Shown piece after piece: positions 10,919 to 22,520 of a DNA stretch of 64,000 nucleotides (the stretch's first letter is position 1; every line of letters starts with the position of its first letter). The position numbers and the translations under genes were made by a program. The notes below the pieces were generated by a model. The model saw only the letters and a program-made list of their open reading frames with translations. It was not told the DNA's origin and ran no database searches. The stretch lies in assembly GCA_963971305.1 (NCBI GenBank), contig OZ020307.1:60509702-60573701 (forward strand), given 5' to 3'. This DNA comes from Arcuatula senhousia (Eukaryota; Mollusca; Bivalvia; Mytilida; Mytilidae).

Positions 10919-11774
10919 TTGTCATTTGTGAATCTCGAAAGGGATAACTGTTGATGGAATTATAGGCGTTATATGTAAACACCTATTACATGAATATATT
11001 ATATTTTAAAAATAAGTTTACTCGAAATATGTCAAGACTTGTTCTATGTTATGGAAATACTGAATTTAAGGAATACACATTGATATCCACAAAACCTGGC
11101 TATGTTGTATGAATCTAGTACCAGAATGTCTTTTTTAAAAAGGAAAACTTTGAAACATATCACCAAGTCTAAGAAAACTTTCCAGTAAGATGTTCACACT
11201 CGGACAATCTTTGCTTTTCTCTGCTATATACTCCACAAATATACCACCAAGTCTAAGAAAAAAAACCATAAGAATCGGACGGTAAGATGTTTACACAAAG
11301 ACAGTCTTTTAAAGAGGAATTTTCAAGGAGTCAGTAGGTCTTGCACTATAATAACATATAATTAAATGTATAAAAGAGGAGAGAAAAGTGTCATTTGGTT
11401 AGATTATGGATAAGACGTTACCTCATGTAGAATATAACGTTGGGTGGTTTCATTTTTTTTCGATTTGAATTAATGCAGTGTTGTTGCAAATGTAAATCAT
11501 GTTTTTGTTAATTTGTGATGTTGTTGGGAACATTACTTGTTTCGTGTTAAAAACTAATAAATAATAAGATAATTGTATTTTCATAAAATAAACAATTTTA
11601 ATGTTCTGTTAGTCCGTTATGTTTTTTTTCTTGTGTGAATAATAATTCTGGTTTTTTTTAGTTTTATTTTGTTATATTGCTTTTTGGTCGAATCAATCTA
11701 CCTTTTTAGATGGAAAGTTTTAAATCAGAACAGTAGAATTTGTATTAATGATTGCAAATACATGAAGTAACAAA
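10919..11774. other. 3' flank of EF-hand relic; no gene
   Basis: Shared with copy B (59006-59700). Possible downstream untranslated region with AATAAA-like sites near 11560-11590. The block at about 11258-11412 is absent from B and partly repeats the sequence just before it. Confidence 0.4.
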
Positions 11775-13215
11775 TAATTTACAGAAAAGTGTCTTCGTAT
11801 CACAGTTGAATCGTTACTCAAGAGTTTGTGGGAATTACTGGCATCGATTTCATTGGCAGAGCGTCACGTTTAACACAGAAATTACGATAGACACAGTGCA
11901 CTCGTAGACAAATATGGGATTTCTATATCTCAAAATACAAATGACAACAAAGTTCCAGACAATAAATTTTGCTACGCCTGACGCGCGTTTCGTCTATTCA
12001 AGACTCATCAGAGGCGCTCTACCAAAATTATTGAAAATGCCAAACACTGTATGAATATGAAGAGCATAGAACAGTATAACCAAAAATACCAAACTGGGGA
12101 ACCAAATAATTACTAAGATATTCAACCTATGTCTGGGGTAGGAAGAACCTTAGGGTTTAGACAATTTTGAAATTTAGACGGATAATTTAAAGCTTTGATG
12201 TATTCTCCAACTCAAAAGTGTTGGTGCCGGAGCGGGCTAACCTCGGGGAATTTAAACTCCACCAGCAGTGCTAACCTTCACGTGTGTTCAAAATACAAAT
12301 GACAACAAAGTTCCAGACAATAAATTTTGCTACGTCTGACGCGCGTTTCGTCTATTCAAGACTCATCAGAGGCGCTCTACCAAAATTATTGAAAATGCCA
12401 AACACTGTATGAATATGAAGAGCATAGAACAGTATAACCAAAAATACCAAACTGGGGAACCAAATAATTACTAAGATATTCAACCTATGTCTGGGGTAGG
12501 AAGAACCTTAGGGTTTAGACAATTTTGAAATTTAGACGGATAATTTAAAGCTTTGATGTATTCTCCAACTCAAAAGTGTTGGTGCCAGAGCGGGCTAACC
12601 TCGGGGAATTTAAACTCCACCAGCAGTGCTAACCTTCACGTGTGTTCGAAATACAAATGACAACAAAGTTCCAGACAATAAATTTTGCTACGTCTGACGC
12701 GCGTTTCGTCTATTCAAGACTCATCAGAGGCGCTCTACCAAAATTATTGAAAATGCCAAACACTGTATGAATATGAAGAGCATAGAACAGTATAACCAAA
12801 AATACCAAACTGGGGAACCAAATAATTACTAAGATATTCAACCTATGTCTGGGGTAGGAAGAACCTTAGGGTTTAGACAATTTTGAAATTTAGACGGATA
12901 ATTTAAAGCTTTGATGTATTCTCCAACTCAAAAGTGTTGGTCAAATGAGTGCAGATGTTGATTTGTCATAGAAATTTGTTTTGTCTTCCTTAACCAGATT
13001 TAAAAAACTGAATTGGAAATTAGCAACATGACGGGTGTGAGATAGCAGGTAGGAAACCACTGAGTTCACTCTTGTAACGACTTGAGGTCCGTTCAGTTGA
13101 TTTTGTGTTTTGCTGTTTTTTTAGTGTTTACCGGTTTCCTCATTATCCTTTCGGACTTTTGACACTCGAATGCTTCCTTTGATGCCTCTTTTCTTCTTTA
13201 ATTAAATACAACAGC
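11775..13215 (+). mobile_element. Penelope-like element C-terminal relic and tail, split by a repeat array
   Basis: 11830-11935 reads, with breaks, as the end of the Penelope-like coding region (DKYGISIS equivalent: 'gacaaatatgggatttctat'). 12946-13215 continues with the following codons and the standard 3' tail. The 358-bp array lies between. In copy B (59715-60140) the same relic is uninterrupted, which gives the empty site. Confidence 0.65.
11935..12945 (+). repeat. 358-bp tandem repeat array, about 2.8 copies, inserted
   Basis: Units start at 11935, 12293 and 12651, a strict 358-base period, and the third copy is truncated at about 12945. Units are nearly identical to each other and carry 'gacgcgcgtttcgtctattc' and 'cagaggcgctctacc'. 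The empty site in copy B and the flanks here suggest a short target duplication 'tcaaa'. Two more copies lie at 34825-35431, and diverged pieces lie at 38390-38560 (inverted) and 38795-38875. Arrays of this kind in bivalves are often carried by non-autonomous elements; here that is inference. Confidence 0.9.
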
Positions 13216-13699
13216 ATGCATGGTATGATTACAAACATTTTTAGTAACAACACCAATGTAATTAGTACTAGTATAGCGCACCATCCTCATTTTAAAATGA
13301 TTGGAGTTTTGTGTCAAGCTCATTGGATATTACAAAATGAGGAAGATATATGGAAAAAAGTACTTGTAAACAAGAACAAGGAAATGTATTTCCAAAGGGA
13401 GAAATTTACATGAAGGAAAGATCCCGACTCGGAAGAAACGATAGATTAATCTGGGTTTAAATTCGCTAAATCACTCCCTTAATTTATGGTTTATATGTCT
13501 GAAAATATCACTTGCAAAAACTTAATATCGCTGAAAACTAGGAGAACACATAAACTAATATAAATAATCAAGACAATTGTCTTCTGGAGAAATATTTAAT
13601 TTTCAAAGCGACTGTATAACTGTCTTAACGTATAGAAAGCGGATAAATAGTTTTATTGAGTAAATAATTATACGAATCGAAATAGTTTATTTGTACTGC
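13216..13699. other. No gene seen between Penelope tail and integrase relic
   Basis: Shared with copy B (about 60140-60640). The 65-codon frame at 13216-13413 is not kept in B, so it is not treated as a gene. Confidence 0.5.
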
Positions 13700-14080
13700 A
13701 TACTGTGAGTAAATGGAATCTTGAGCAATTGAATAACTTCATGTGTCAAACAGGAATACAATGGACTTTCAATCCTCCTGCAGGCTCACACTTTGGAGGT
13801 ATATGGAAAAGACTAATCAGATCTGTGCGTAAAATTCTTTATTCACTAATGTCAGAGCAACACATTCGAAGTACACTCATGTGTGCAGTAGAAGCTACGT
13901 TGAACAATCGACCAATCTCTGATGTATCGGACAATGTTAATGATGTCAAAGCGTCGACACCAAATCAGCTACTTTTGTTGAAGCCAGGAGAACATTTTCC
14001 ACCTGGATCCTTTTCTAACTCTGATGACTATGCTAAGAGACGATGGAGACAAATTCAGTATTTATCAGTATTGATAATAA
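13700..14080 (+). mobile_element. BEL/Pao-type retrotransposon integrase fragment (copy A)
   Basis: An open frame of about 120 codons contains PPAGSHFGGIWKRLIRSVRK, then LNNRPIS, TPNQLLLLKPG and YAKRRWRQIQYL. This is the ordered signature of the C-terminal part of BEL/Pao integrases, the end of the catalytic core and following domain. The final catalytic region is present but the upstream pol and both LTRs are not seen, so it is a fragment. After the RRWRQ motif the frame degenerates. Confidence 0.8.
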
Positions 14081-14554
14081 AAAAAAGAATATTACAAAGC
14101 ACAACCAAATTGTGTTTAAATTAATATTAAAGTCTAACTTTAAAGTAAAATCATTACAAATTTCGGTTTTAAAATGCCAAAATTCATACGATTTTAAATG
14201 TCAAATATATTATATTTTGAAATACCTCATTTTAGAATCTTGTCTAAAAGTTATTTTGAAAACATTTTTTGTGTGATTGCTATTCAAACATCATATAATA
14301 TTAAGCTAAAATATCAGATTTTTAATTTCTCATACATATGTAGCTTACATAAGAAGTGTTTAGTCGTAACATTTCTACGATGGAAATAAATTTTCTTCAT
14401 AATCTCTTAAAGATGAACCTTATTTATTTAAGTCAAAGATATGAAGTTATTCAAGTTTTCAAAAGTGTCAAACCTGATGAAAAAAAGTTTCGCAAACAAT
14501 TTCTCATCCATTTAATTATGCCGTCATATAATTTTATAATAAAATATAAGACTT
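14081..14554. other. AT-rich end of duplication A; one unit of a ~243-bp repeat
   Basis: 14350-14554 contains one unit of the repeat present in three tandem copies at 61500-62330 ('cgcaaacaatttctcatcca' block). No gene. Confidence 0.5.
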
Positions 14555-14692
14555 AACGATTACTATATATTGTCAAATAGATTAGACATTAGACCTCAGG
14601 TATTTTTTTTTTGATATACTATTTTTGTGGCAACTAAAAAAAAATACCTGAGGTCTAATGTCTAATCTATTTGACAATATATAGTAATCGTT
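14555..14692. repeat. Near-perfect foldback (inverted repeat) at duplication breakpoint
   Basis: Left arm 14555 to about 14610 and right arm about 14634-14692 are reverse complements over at least 50 bases, with no mismatch seen. The loop is about 25 bases ('gatatactatttttgtggca'). It would form a strong hairpin in DNA or RNA. Copy B continues across the same point without it. The right side of the foldback in A has no counterpart in B. Confidence 0.9.
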
Positions 14693-15334
14693 TCTATCCC
14701 ACGCTACCTACGGGAGTGATAATGGTAAAAAAAGTCAATAATTTAGTTGAACTTTGGACTGTAATTTCTTTCAACGTCCGGTTTCGCACGCTTGATTTCT
14801 TGAACTTTCAGCGTCTTTTGAACGCCTTTTTTTGAAAATTTTGCACTTCATTAAGCATGCAAATGGCCCACAAGAAAAGCTAGTTAGTTTATATTATATT
14901 TTCGAATACAAATCGTTTCAATTCATCGCATTTTCACATTTCAATTTCTATATCTTGGAAAATATTCAGAATATATGTTGTAAATTTTGGAGCGTCTCGG
15001 AAAAATCAGCAAAATATTAACTAGGCCAAATTCAAATGTGTACAACATAAAGTTCTTTTCATTCAGCCTTAATTGACCATCGAATCATTTTCCAGTTTCT
15101 TATTATAAATGGATAATACTTTTAGAAACATCCCAATAAAAATATGTTCTAATATTAACTCTCAGTTAACAGAGCATCCCTAGTGTGATGACCCCATGTC
15201 AGGCAAGGTTAGGATAAGAAGCCAGGGTTTGGTATAGTTGAACCCTAAGATAAAACAACCATGGGAAAACAGTTAAGGCTTACCCAGACGAAGGTCATGT
15301 AAGCTTAAGCCATTACTTAATCGTCCTCCATCTG
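14693..15334. other. No gene seen
   Basis: Two short open frames have no recognisable content. A moderately GC-rich stretch at 15176-15325 ('gtgtgatgaccccatg') may be a repeat end but could not be classified. Confidence 0.45.
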
Positions 15335-15960
15335 AAAACAATATTTTAATTTGAGTTGTTCATGCAAAATAGAAGTATAAAAAGTGGAGAAATCGCAAGT
15401 TTTGATTCTGTTGAATGATGAAACTGATTTGGAGTTAAGAATCTCCAACAGTTCTGTCGAATTCTTCAGGCTCCACATTTGATCGACACCATTACTAGAA
15501 TTACAACACTCGTAATATATTATTGGAGGTCAGATTTTATTGCCGTTAGTATTGAAGTTTACAGAACTGAAAGAGGTTTAGTGGTACATTTTGATGACCT
15601 TTCAATGAAACACAACTTATATGGATTTTTATGTAATTTAGGAATCCAATACAGGGATGGGATGTCATAATTGTCAGCGCCAACAGAGAGCCCGAAAGAG
15701 GAAATGACAGATTTGTGACTGTCAATAATTTCCACCTTAGACATATGTGGTACTATTGCTGGTACAACCAACCCCTAGTTCAGCTGTCAAGCATTTAATA
15801 TAGTGTTTCTTGCACACAAAAATGATGTTATTTGGTGCTTTTTCTGCAGGTACAAGAACATATTAGTCATGTAAGATGGACAGTGTTTCTGCAAAATCGG
15901 CATTGTTAATAATGGATGTTGCTTAAGTCCTCATTTTGATGATTTTGTAATTTTTTAGCA
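15335..15960 (-). mobile_element. Penelope-like element relic, RT fingers region
   Basis: The minus strand encodes IPSLYWIPKLHKNPYKLCFI followed by SSKCTTKPLSVL, the conserved finger motif of this RT group. Further on it is frame-broken in the part equivalent to 39253-39540. Upstream coding (15780-15930) contains the segment also seen at 623-832. Decayed. Confidence 0.7.
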
Positions 15961-16020
15961 ATTTTTACCCAGATTCTGACTCTTTTAAAACTTGGCGAAT
16001 TGACGATGTGCCAAAGTTGT

Positions 16021-16735
16021 TAAGAAGCAGAGGTACCAATGGGGTATCCAAATGTCAAAAGTCCGAAAGGGCAGAGACTAAACCAGTAAACACAAACAAG
16101 AACGGGACAAAAACAGACAACACGTAAAACATGGAAACACAAAACAACTGAATATCAATCAACAACGCGAACTCCAGTCGAAACAAGAGTGAACTCAGGT
16201 GCTCCGGAAGAGTAAGCAGTTCCTGTTTGCTATAGCACACCCGTCGCGTTGCCAATAGTCCATTCAGCATGTCAAATCCAGTAAAGGAAGACAAAACAAC
16301 ATCCTATGACAAACCAACATCTGCACTCATCTGAGAGATCGAAATCCCATATTTGTCTATAAGTGCATGATGTCTTCCGTAAAATTTCTTGAGTGAAGAC
16401 AGCAACCGAGGAGCAACATAACCCTGTGTGAGCAATTTTTGCGTCAGACGTGTCGCTCTGCTAAGGAAATCGATGTAAGTCCCACACGCTCTGTAGTAAC
16501 GAATCAATTGAGATACGTAAACTCCATAAGCTGGAGCTGACAGAATATTGCTACACAAGAAGGGGAAGTTGACGATTGGAAAGTTGAAGTCATCACGTTT
16601 GTCATAGAGCCTTGTTAAGGATATTCTCTGGTCAGGATCTAAAATTTTAAAGCATTTAGATTTTTTTTTACCTTGATTTTTGCAATGTCCTGACACTACA
16701 AAAGCAATACACGAAGAAAAATTCATGGATGGCTG
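16021..16735 (-). mobile_element. Penelope-like element fragment with open C-terminal RT frame
   Basis: The best-preserved copy of this segment: a 140-codon minus-strand frame (16304-16726) with LYDKRDDFNFPIVNFPFLCS, AYGVYVSQLIRYYRACG, LTQKLLTQGYVAPRLLSSLK, FYGRHHALIDKYGISISQM. It is followed at 16021-16300 by the standard 3' tail. The RT catalytic YIDD box is missing because the fragment starts downstream of it. Confidence 0.75.
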
Positions 16736-17440
16736 TGCTTTTTTTCTTTGCTACAGACGTTTAAAGATGGCCAATTTTGATGATTTTGTAAATTTTTAGC
16801 AATTTTTACCCAGATTCTGACTCTTTACATGGAATAATCAATTCAAGATTATTGAACTTTTTTCAAAAAACTTTTCGATAAGTTTTATCATGTGAAAATG
16901 AATATATCAAAATAAAACTATCATTTGCAGTGTGGATTTAAGAAAGTTTTGTCCCATTTTAATGTATTTAAGGGGCATATTTTTTACGTTCCAAATTCCC
17001 TAAAATGTTTTTTTTTTATTTTCTTGCAGCTAATGGTTCAAACTTCATTTATTATATGGTGTTATTTAGCCAAAATCACCCTGTCCAATGTTTAGTTTAA
17101 AAATGAACCTTGTGTTGTCGAAAACACCACTTTTTAATAAAGAGTTTAACTTTTTCTTCAATAACAGTGTATTTTTTCTTATCATCGGAATAAAAAATAT
17201 AAAACTTAAATAGCTCATTCGGTAACGAAAACTATGCACAAAATGATTGCCACACACGCTCGTAGTTAAAATTGGATATAAACAAGTTATACTTGTTTAA
17301 CCATTACATGCACACGTACACTGGATGTTGACAAGGTCTAAAACTGTCTCAAAACACTTCAAATCTTGCTAAATATTGCCCTACTATATACAGATATTAT
17401 AATGGTGTCATCAAAATGACAATACATAATATTTACAGGG
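16736..17440. repeat. Dispersed repeat shared with 22910-23480
   Basis: A run starting 'acgtttaaagatggccaatt' and containing 'gcaatttttacccagattct' matches 23125-23460 in order, and its first part also occurs at 15950-16000. It adjoins Penelope-like fragments in all three places, so it may be another part of that element. No open frame is kept. Confidence 0.5.
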
Positions 17441-18254
17441 TAACATGGTAAAAAGTAAGAGTTCTAACGGTACACTCTAAATTGATCGAGTGTTGTCTGT
17501 AGCACATTATATAGATAAAGAGGTTGGTCTCCATGATCAAGGTTAACAAACATATATATAGAACTACATATCAGTGCGTTTATTAAAAGAAGTAGAATGG
17601 TATATTACAAGTATGTTTCAAGTCTACAAGAAGCAGAGTATACTCGCTATGGCTAAACTTCGAATTTTAGACATTAAGTTTATTTTCCAGCCTATGGTAA
17701 GCTTATACTAAACATAGAGCTGTAGTTAAAAAAAATGACATGTACCTTGTACGTTAAACGCTGATGTAGATGTAATAATAGGACCTTCTGAAGTAAGATA
17801 TGGTGTCCGACTCTAACTATTCCCCACTTTCCAGCGTCCAAATCCTACTTGATTATAATTTCATGTCAATTTTGATCAACACCCTTGTTTTAGCTCACCT
17901 GGACATATAGGCTATGCCATCACTATTCGTCCGCCATCGTATGAACAAAATTAAAAAATCTTCTCTGAAATCTCTAAACGTATAGTGTTAACGTTAAACG
18001 GTCCATTTTTTGAGGGAATCGATAAATTACATGTACATGTACTAAAATAGAACAAAGGGAGGGTTAAATCACTGAAACTGGATTGTAACTCAGCGACTTT
18101 GACAGAAGGAAAAAAATAGACATTGATTTGTCAGCACACCGTCCCTTTTTTAAGAGATTCGATAAATAATATAACATGTGCTAAAAAGAACATAGGAGGG
18201 TAAAATCACTTAAACTGGCTTGTAACTCAGCGACTATGACAGAAGGCTCGTCAG
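17441..18254. other. No gene; contains start of a dispersed 'gctcacctgga' repeat
   Basis: 17893-18230 begins with the head of the repeat better seen at 62915-64000 and contains a roughly 120-base direct repeat ('actcagcgact' at about 18091 and 18225). No coding signal. Confidence 0.45.
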
Positions 18255-18540
18255 AATCGAAAGCTCTACAAAAGTCTGTGTTGGGTCTGAGTCGGCAAAT
18301 GATCCCTTATAGGTGTCAAAGGTAAATATAGCGTTTTTCATGTTCTTCCACTTTAGAATGAAAACTATTTCAGAATAAGAAAAGCTGTTGGAGGTATAAA
18401 ATTTCAGCACATTAAGCTCTTATTAAGTCTTCATTGAGTCGTTGTCAGATACATATAACCCCTTATAAAAGAGACCGTTATTGCTTTAGGGCCAAGTAAA
18501 AGATTCATGCAGGCTCCTGAGATCCTTTTGTAATCTTCAT
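18255..18540 (+). repeat. Unit of the 'agctctacaaaagtc' repeat
   Basis: Same block order as the units at 6290-7520, including 'gatcccttatagg' and 'agaaaagctgttg'. Diverged. Confidence 0.5.
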
Positions 18541-19911
18541 CTCCCTGATATAAATTAAAGGTCTTTATTGATACTAGTAATTTAAATCTTTAAATGAAAA
18601 GCTCTTTTATCGAGTATGCAGTAGCATATCTAAAAAATACTATTATACAACACGAAAAAAACTTCTTTTTATCTTTTCAGGGAATAAATCCCTAATACTG
18701 GCGTTACACTGTCCCGATTTTTACATACGATGGACATACGAATGTGAAAATTTCAACTTCGTGCGAAGTAAGTCCCGAACTTGCTAAAAATCGAAATATA
18801 CGATTAAAACCGATGGCTAAACGATTAGAAAAGTTGCACATATGAATAGCTGCGAACCCATATAACGAAGTTGTCACGATGTTATCGAGAATTAGATCCG
18901 AAAGAGAAACGAAGATATACGATGGCTGTACGAAGTAGTGTTAAGCATACCATTGGTCTACGACGAATCACGATTGGTGTACGAAGAAAATTTTATGTGA
19001 TAACGTGACATGCAATAATATTATATAGTTTAATCTATATAAATTGGCCTTTGCTGCCTCTAATTAGTATGTATGGATAACAAGTTAAAACGAAGGCTCT
19101 CCAAGTATACCCCTGTCCATGATGTCGATCAAAAAGAGTAAATGAGACATTTGATCTAAAGCTAATATGTAGGGACTGTAAAGATAGAACAGAAAAAGAA
19201 AATGTTACGTTATCTTGTTTTGTTCGTGCCTTGTATCAGTTGACCGAAGCACACATAATATGAAAACAGCAAGTATATGTAGAAACATTACACCAAAGCA
19301 TACATTGTTATTGCAAAATTACCTGAAAAGATGCAATAAAAGCCTGGACGAGAGCGTGGAAGAGGGAATCGTCTGGTTGGAAAGGAAAGCGTCAGAAGCT
19401 AGATTCTAGATCCAGACTGTCTTCGCCTTGTTTTGTTTTTTCTTCTTGTACCTTTGAGATTTACCATTCATTTTTTTTATTTGTATTTCCTTTATTAGTT
19501 TTTCGAAACGAGAAAATTATGAATAGAGAATTAATGAGGGCACTTGTATCATAAGCTGCTGTCTTCTAAGTCTTCCTCCTGCTGCATGTTAATTTAAAGA
19601 ACAAAAGCTGGGTTTCATGTACTTATATTTTTCTCGACGATTCACTATAACACGCCATACCTGAAAGTCTTACTGAAATTGATTAATAAATGGCCCTATA
19701 AGGCACTTTGACACGTTTGATATTTCTTACTTCAGACCAGTGCCGTGTTTCCATCTCCGTGCCATTACTCTAGGTTACGACGGATATATACGAATACATT
19801 TTAAGCGCCGTGTTTCCTTTGCACCATCGTTTCATTCGTGCCGCCATCGTAAGATAAATGAAACCGACGACACTTAGACAAAAGATTCTTTTACGAAGGC
19901 ATTACGAATGA
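18541..19911. other. Gene-poor block with unrecognised 64-codon frame
   Basis: 18690-19010 and 19770-19910 are rich in 'acgaat/acgatgg' variants, unlike their AT-rich surroundings, and may be the two ends of an unrecognised DNA element. Between them, 19215-19409 encodes a frame ending SLDESVEEGIVWLERKASEA and a stop. No family was recognised and it may be chance. Confidence 0.3.
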
Positions 19912-20165
19912 AAGTGGAAATAGTATAAAGACGATATGATTTTTTTTATATACACGTTATTTATAATAAAAAGAAAAAACCTGGACCAAACGCCCAGTGG
20001 AAAGTGGAAATAGTATATAGACGATATGATTATTTTTTATATATACACGTTATTAATAATAAAAAAAACTGAACCCGAGCGCCTGTATATAGACGATATG
20101 ATTTTTTTTACATATACACGTAATTTATAGTAAAAAGAAAAAAAACCGGACCCAAACGCTTGTGA
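19912..20165 (+). repeat. Three-copy tandem repeat, ~80-100 bp unit
   Basis: Units share 'agacgatatgat', a T-run, 'tatacacgtta' and an A-rich tail ending 'ccggacccaaacgc' variants. The copies differ by small indels. Confidence 0.7.
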
Positions 20166-20707
20166 TCGTCTTATACTAATTGTAACAAAGGAAACGCACA
20201 ACCTCTTAACGAAAATGCTTGTTCTTCATCTACACATATGCAAATTGTGTGTTCCTTATTTTTTCATCGAAAATCATATTTTTAAGCAAGTTTAATCTTG
20301 AATAAGAACAATTGTTAAAGCAACATTTAAAAAAAAGTGGATAAAAGAAGAATTAACACGACCTTATTTGAAAACAACATCGAAAATGCAATGTTTACCC
20401 TTAAGACATCCCCCTTTTATCTTGTTAAAACACGTCCAACGATAAAATGACTGGACCAAATTCAAAAACAATGGTACTGCAATATAGCTTTATCAACAGG
20501 CCCCCGAACTGTGCAACTAAATAATAAATAATCATTTCATAATAATGTTTTTCTTACCTTGCAAAGTTTGAGGCGTCCTAATTAATGTCATTTGCGACCA
20601 ACTCAAGATCAAATGTCAAGTGTACATTAGGTAGGATGAAAATATCTAATAAAATGTTTTAGGAAGCATAAACGACAAGTGTAACAATTTTATGGTATAC
20701 ATATATA
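20166..20707. other. No gene seen
   Basis: AT-rich sequence without recognised features. Confidence 0.5.
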
Positions 20708-21191
20708 CTCTTCAAAAAAAGTTACGCATAGATAGAAAATTCCCCGTTCGTTTAATGCAAATCGAAACAATTTCAAAACATTATTGCCGAGCTGTTCTGC
20801 AACCGATTTTCACGAAATAAAATCCAGTAAAAAGAAAACAAAATAGAGATTATTTGTTTTATTTTGAGTAAAATCGTAACATCGCTACTTTTTAAGATAT
20901 TGCAAGTAGAACTCAAGTGTACATTTTACGATTCAATTTCCCGTTTAAATCAATGCAAAATGTTCCGTGGAAAACATAAGTCGTGTTCTACTCAAAATGT
21001 CTTAAAAACCATTGAAGTTAGGATTTTGGTCAAAATAAATCAAACAATATTTATTTTGTTTTCTTTTTACTGGATTTTATTTCGTGAAAATCGGTTGCAG
21101 AACAGGTCGGCAGTAATGTTTTGAAATTGTTTCGATTTGCATTAAACGTACGGGGAATTTTTTATCTATGCGTAACTTTTTTTTTGCAGAG
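20708..21191. mobile_element. 484-bp MITE with long inverted repeats and TA target site
   Basis: The ends are CTCTTCAAAAAAAGTTACGC on the left and its near-perfect reverse complement on the right. The inverted repeats run about 140-170 bases inward with few differences. Each end is flanked by TA, the target duplication of the Tc1/mariner superfamily. No transposase is encoded; the 86-codon internal frame overlaps the inverted repeat and is not a gene. Likely a non-autonomous mariner-type element. Confidence 0.85.
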
Positions 21192-21214
21192 TACATTTCC
21201 AAATTTCATTGCCA

Positions 21215-22520
21215 TTGTTCAATAATAATAAATAATTTTGAATTATTTCAAAGTTATTGCAAAACGTTATTTCAACGAGATCGAAACCTGACCAGAATGC
21301 ATCTTTAAATTCATCATTTAGTTTTGATAAGACAATACGTGCTTAATTGAAAAAAACCAATAAGCACTACTTTTTTCATTTCTTTTTCGTTCAAACCCTG
21401 GCTCTCATAGGTATCTCAGTGTATGGCTCATTGAAAATAGATCAATAAAATAAACATTAACACATACTATGAATTGTCAAGGATACCTATAAAGACCCCC
21501 CATTAGGAATTTATTTCATCCGAAAGAATCCGTTTGGCTATGCACCGTTTCTAGGCAACTATCGAATGGTTTATAACACAATGAATATAAATGAAAATAA
21601 TAATCATTCAGTTTTAATTTTGTTTTATATATATATTTATTTTCATTTACTTTTGAATGTCTGTTTTTTTTAGACCTAATTAAACACAATTTATATTCTA
21701 CCTTTTCATAATCTGTTTTTGATCTTAACATTATTAGTTGATTGTTAAGCCGGTGAAAATAAACATTATTTGTAGCTGAACAGACATTTTTTATACATGA
21801 AAGAATTGCTATCCGTAGTGATACATGATCATGACATACTTCTTCTAGATCATTGTATTAATGGCGTATTTTGTAAGCGCGTTTGGTGAAGTGAAGGATG
21901 AAAAGGAATCATCCATAAACAATTGTTTTGAAGCATATTTTGTTCATATTTACACTCTTGACATTGTTATTGCATGGAATTTCCCACGATTATTTGACCC
22001 GGTTAGAAAAAAAAATATAGTTGTTGCGAAACTTTTTTTTGTTCATAAAGTAATTTCAAAAATATTAGCGATTTTGAATTTATTATTATTGTGTGGATCA
22101 CTAACCTTAGTAAGCAATCCAAAGAAGTCAATAAAAACGAAGTTGCTTGAATATGTAGAGAATGTATACCTGTACGGACATCAGCATTACGTAAAAGCAT
22201 AAGCAAATGCACAAACTGCAATCAGAAAGTTGATCCGTTGATATGACAGAAAGTTCAGGTGAAACTGGTGTTACGACGCCCACCGAGTTATCAATGGTTA
22301 TATGTATTTATTTACGGATTGGTCAAGTTTTTTAAATAATGACAAAGCAACATTTTTAAGACCCCATCATCTTTGGTAATCTGAGAGATGCAAATCGTTA
22401 TTAAATCAGCACTGTGTGATTGCTCTGACGTTCAGTCTATGGGCCTAACTAGCAGGATGCATATACATGTATTAATTTGGTTGGACCAAGAAACAGAAAG
22501 AGGAGGATGAACGTTACGTT
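21215..22520 (+). pseudogene. Truncated upstream copy of the fibrinogen-related gene 5' end
   Basis: 21215-21875 matches the sequence upstream of the intact gene (24510-24920 plus 27600-28075) through the shared block 'atttcatccgaaagaatccg', the 5' untranslated block 'gctatccgtagtgataca' and the start ATGGCGTATTTT. After four codons (MAYF) homology is lost. A second match, at 22473-22520, resembles the end of fibrinogen exon 2 (reading like [12 protein letters not shown] but frame-broken and without a clean donor). The position equivalent to the TATA box at 27956 reads differently here. The 113-codon frame starting at 21861 is therefore probably fortuitous. Confidence 0.7.

Larger units (their letters stand above)
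1..14556 (+). repeat. Segmental duplication, copy A
   Basis: Copy A matches 50704-61696 in the same orientation in long near-identical stretches, starting with the first bases of the window, so its left end lies outside the window. Blocks present only in A are about 4155-5328, 7531-9285, 11258-11412 and 11935-12945. Copy B has its own extra blocks at about 57877-58283 and 60963-61157. Homology stops at about 14556, where a foldback begins. Both copies contain the same decayed transposons and broken genes, so the duplication is younger than most of those insertions. Confidence 0.93.

Noticed and set aside
20864..21124. 86-codon frame
   Set aside because: Overlaps the inverted repeat of the MITE.
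21861..22202. 113-codon frame beginning MAYF after the duplicated fibrinogen promoter
   Set aside because: Only the first four codons are shared with the real gene; the rest has no signal peptide pattern of the parent and no recognised domain.
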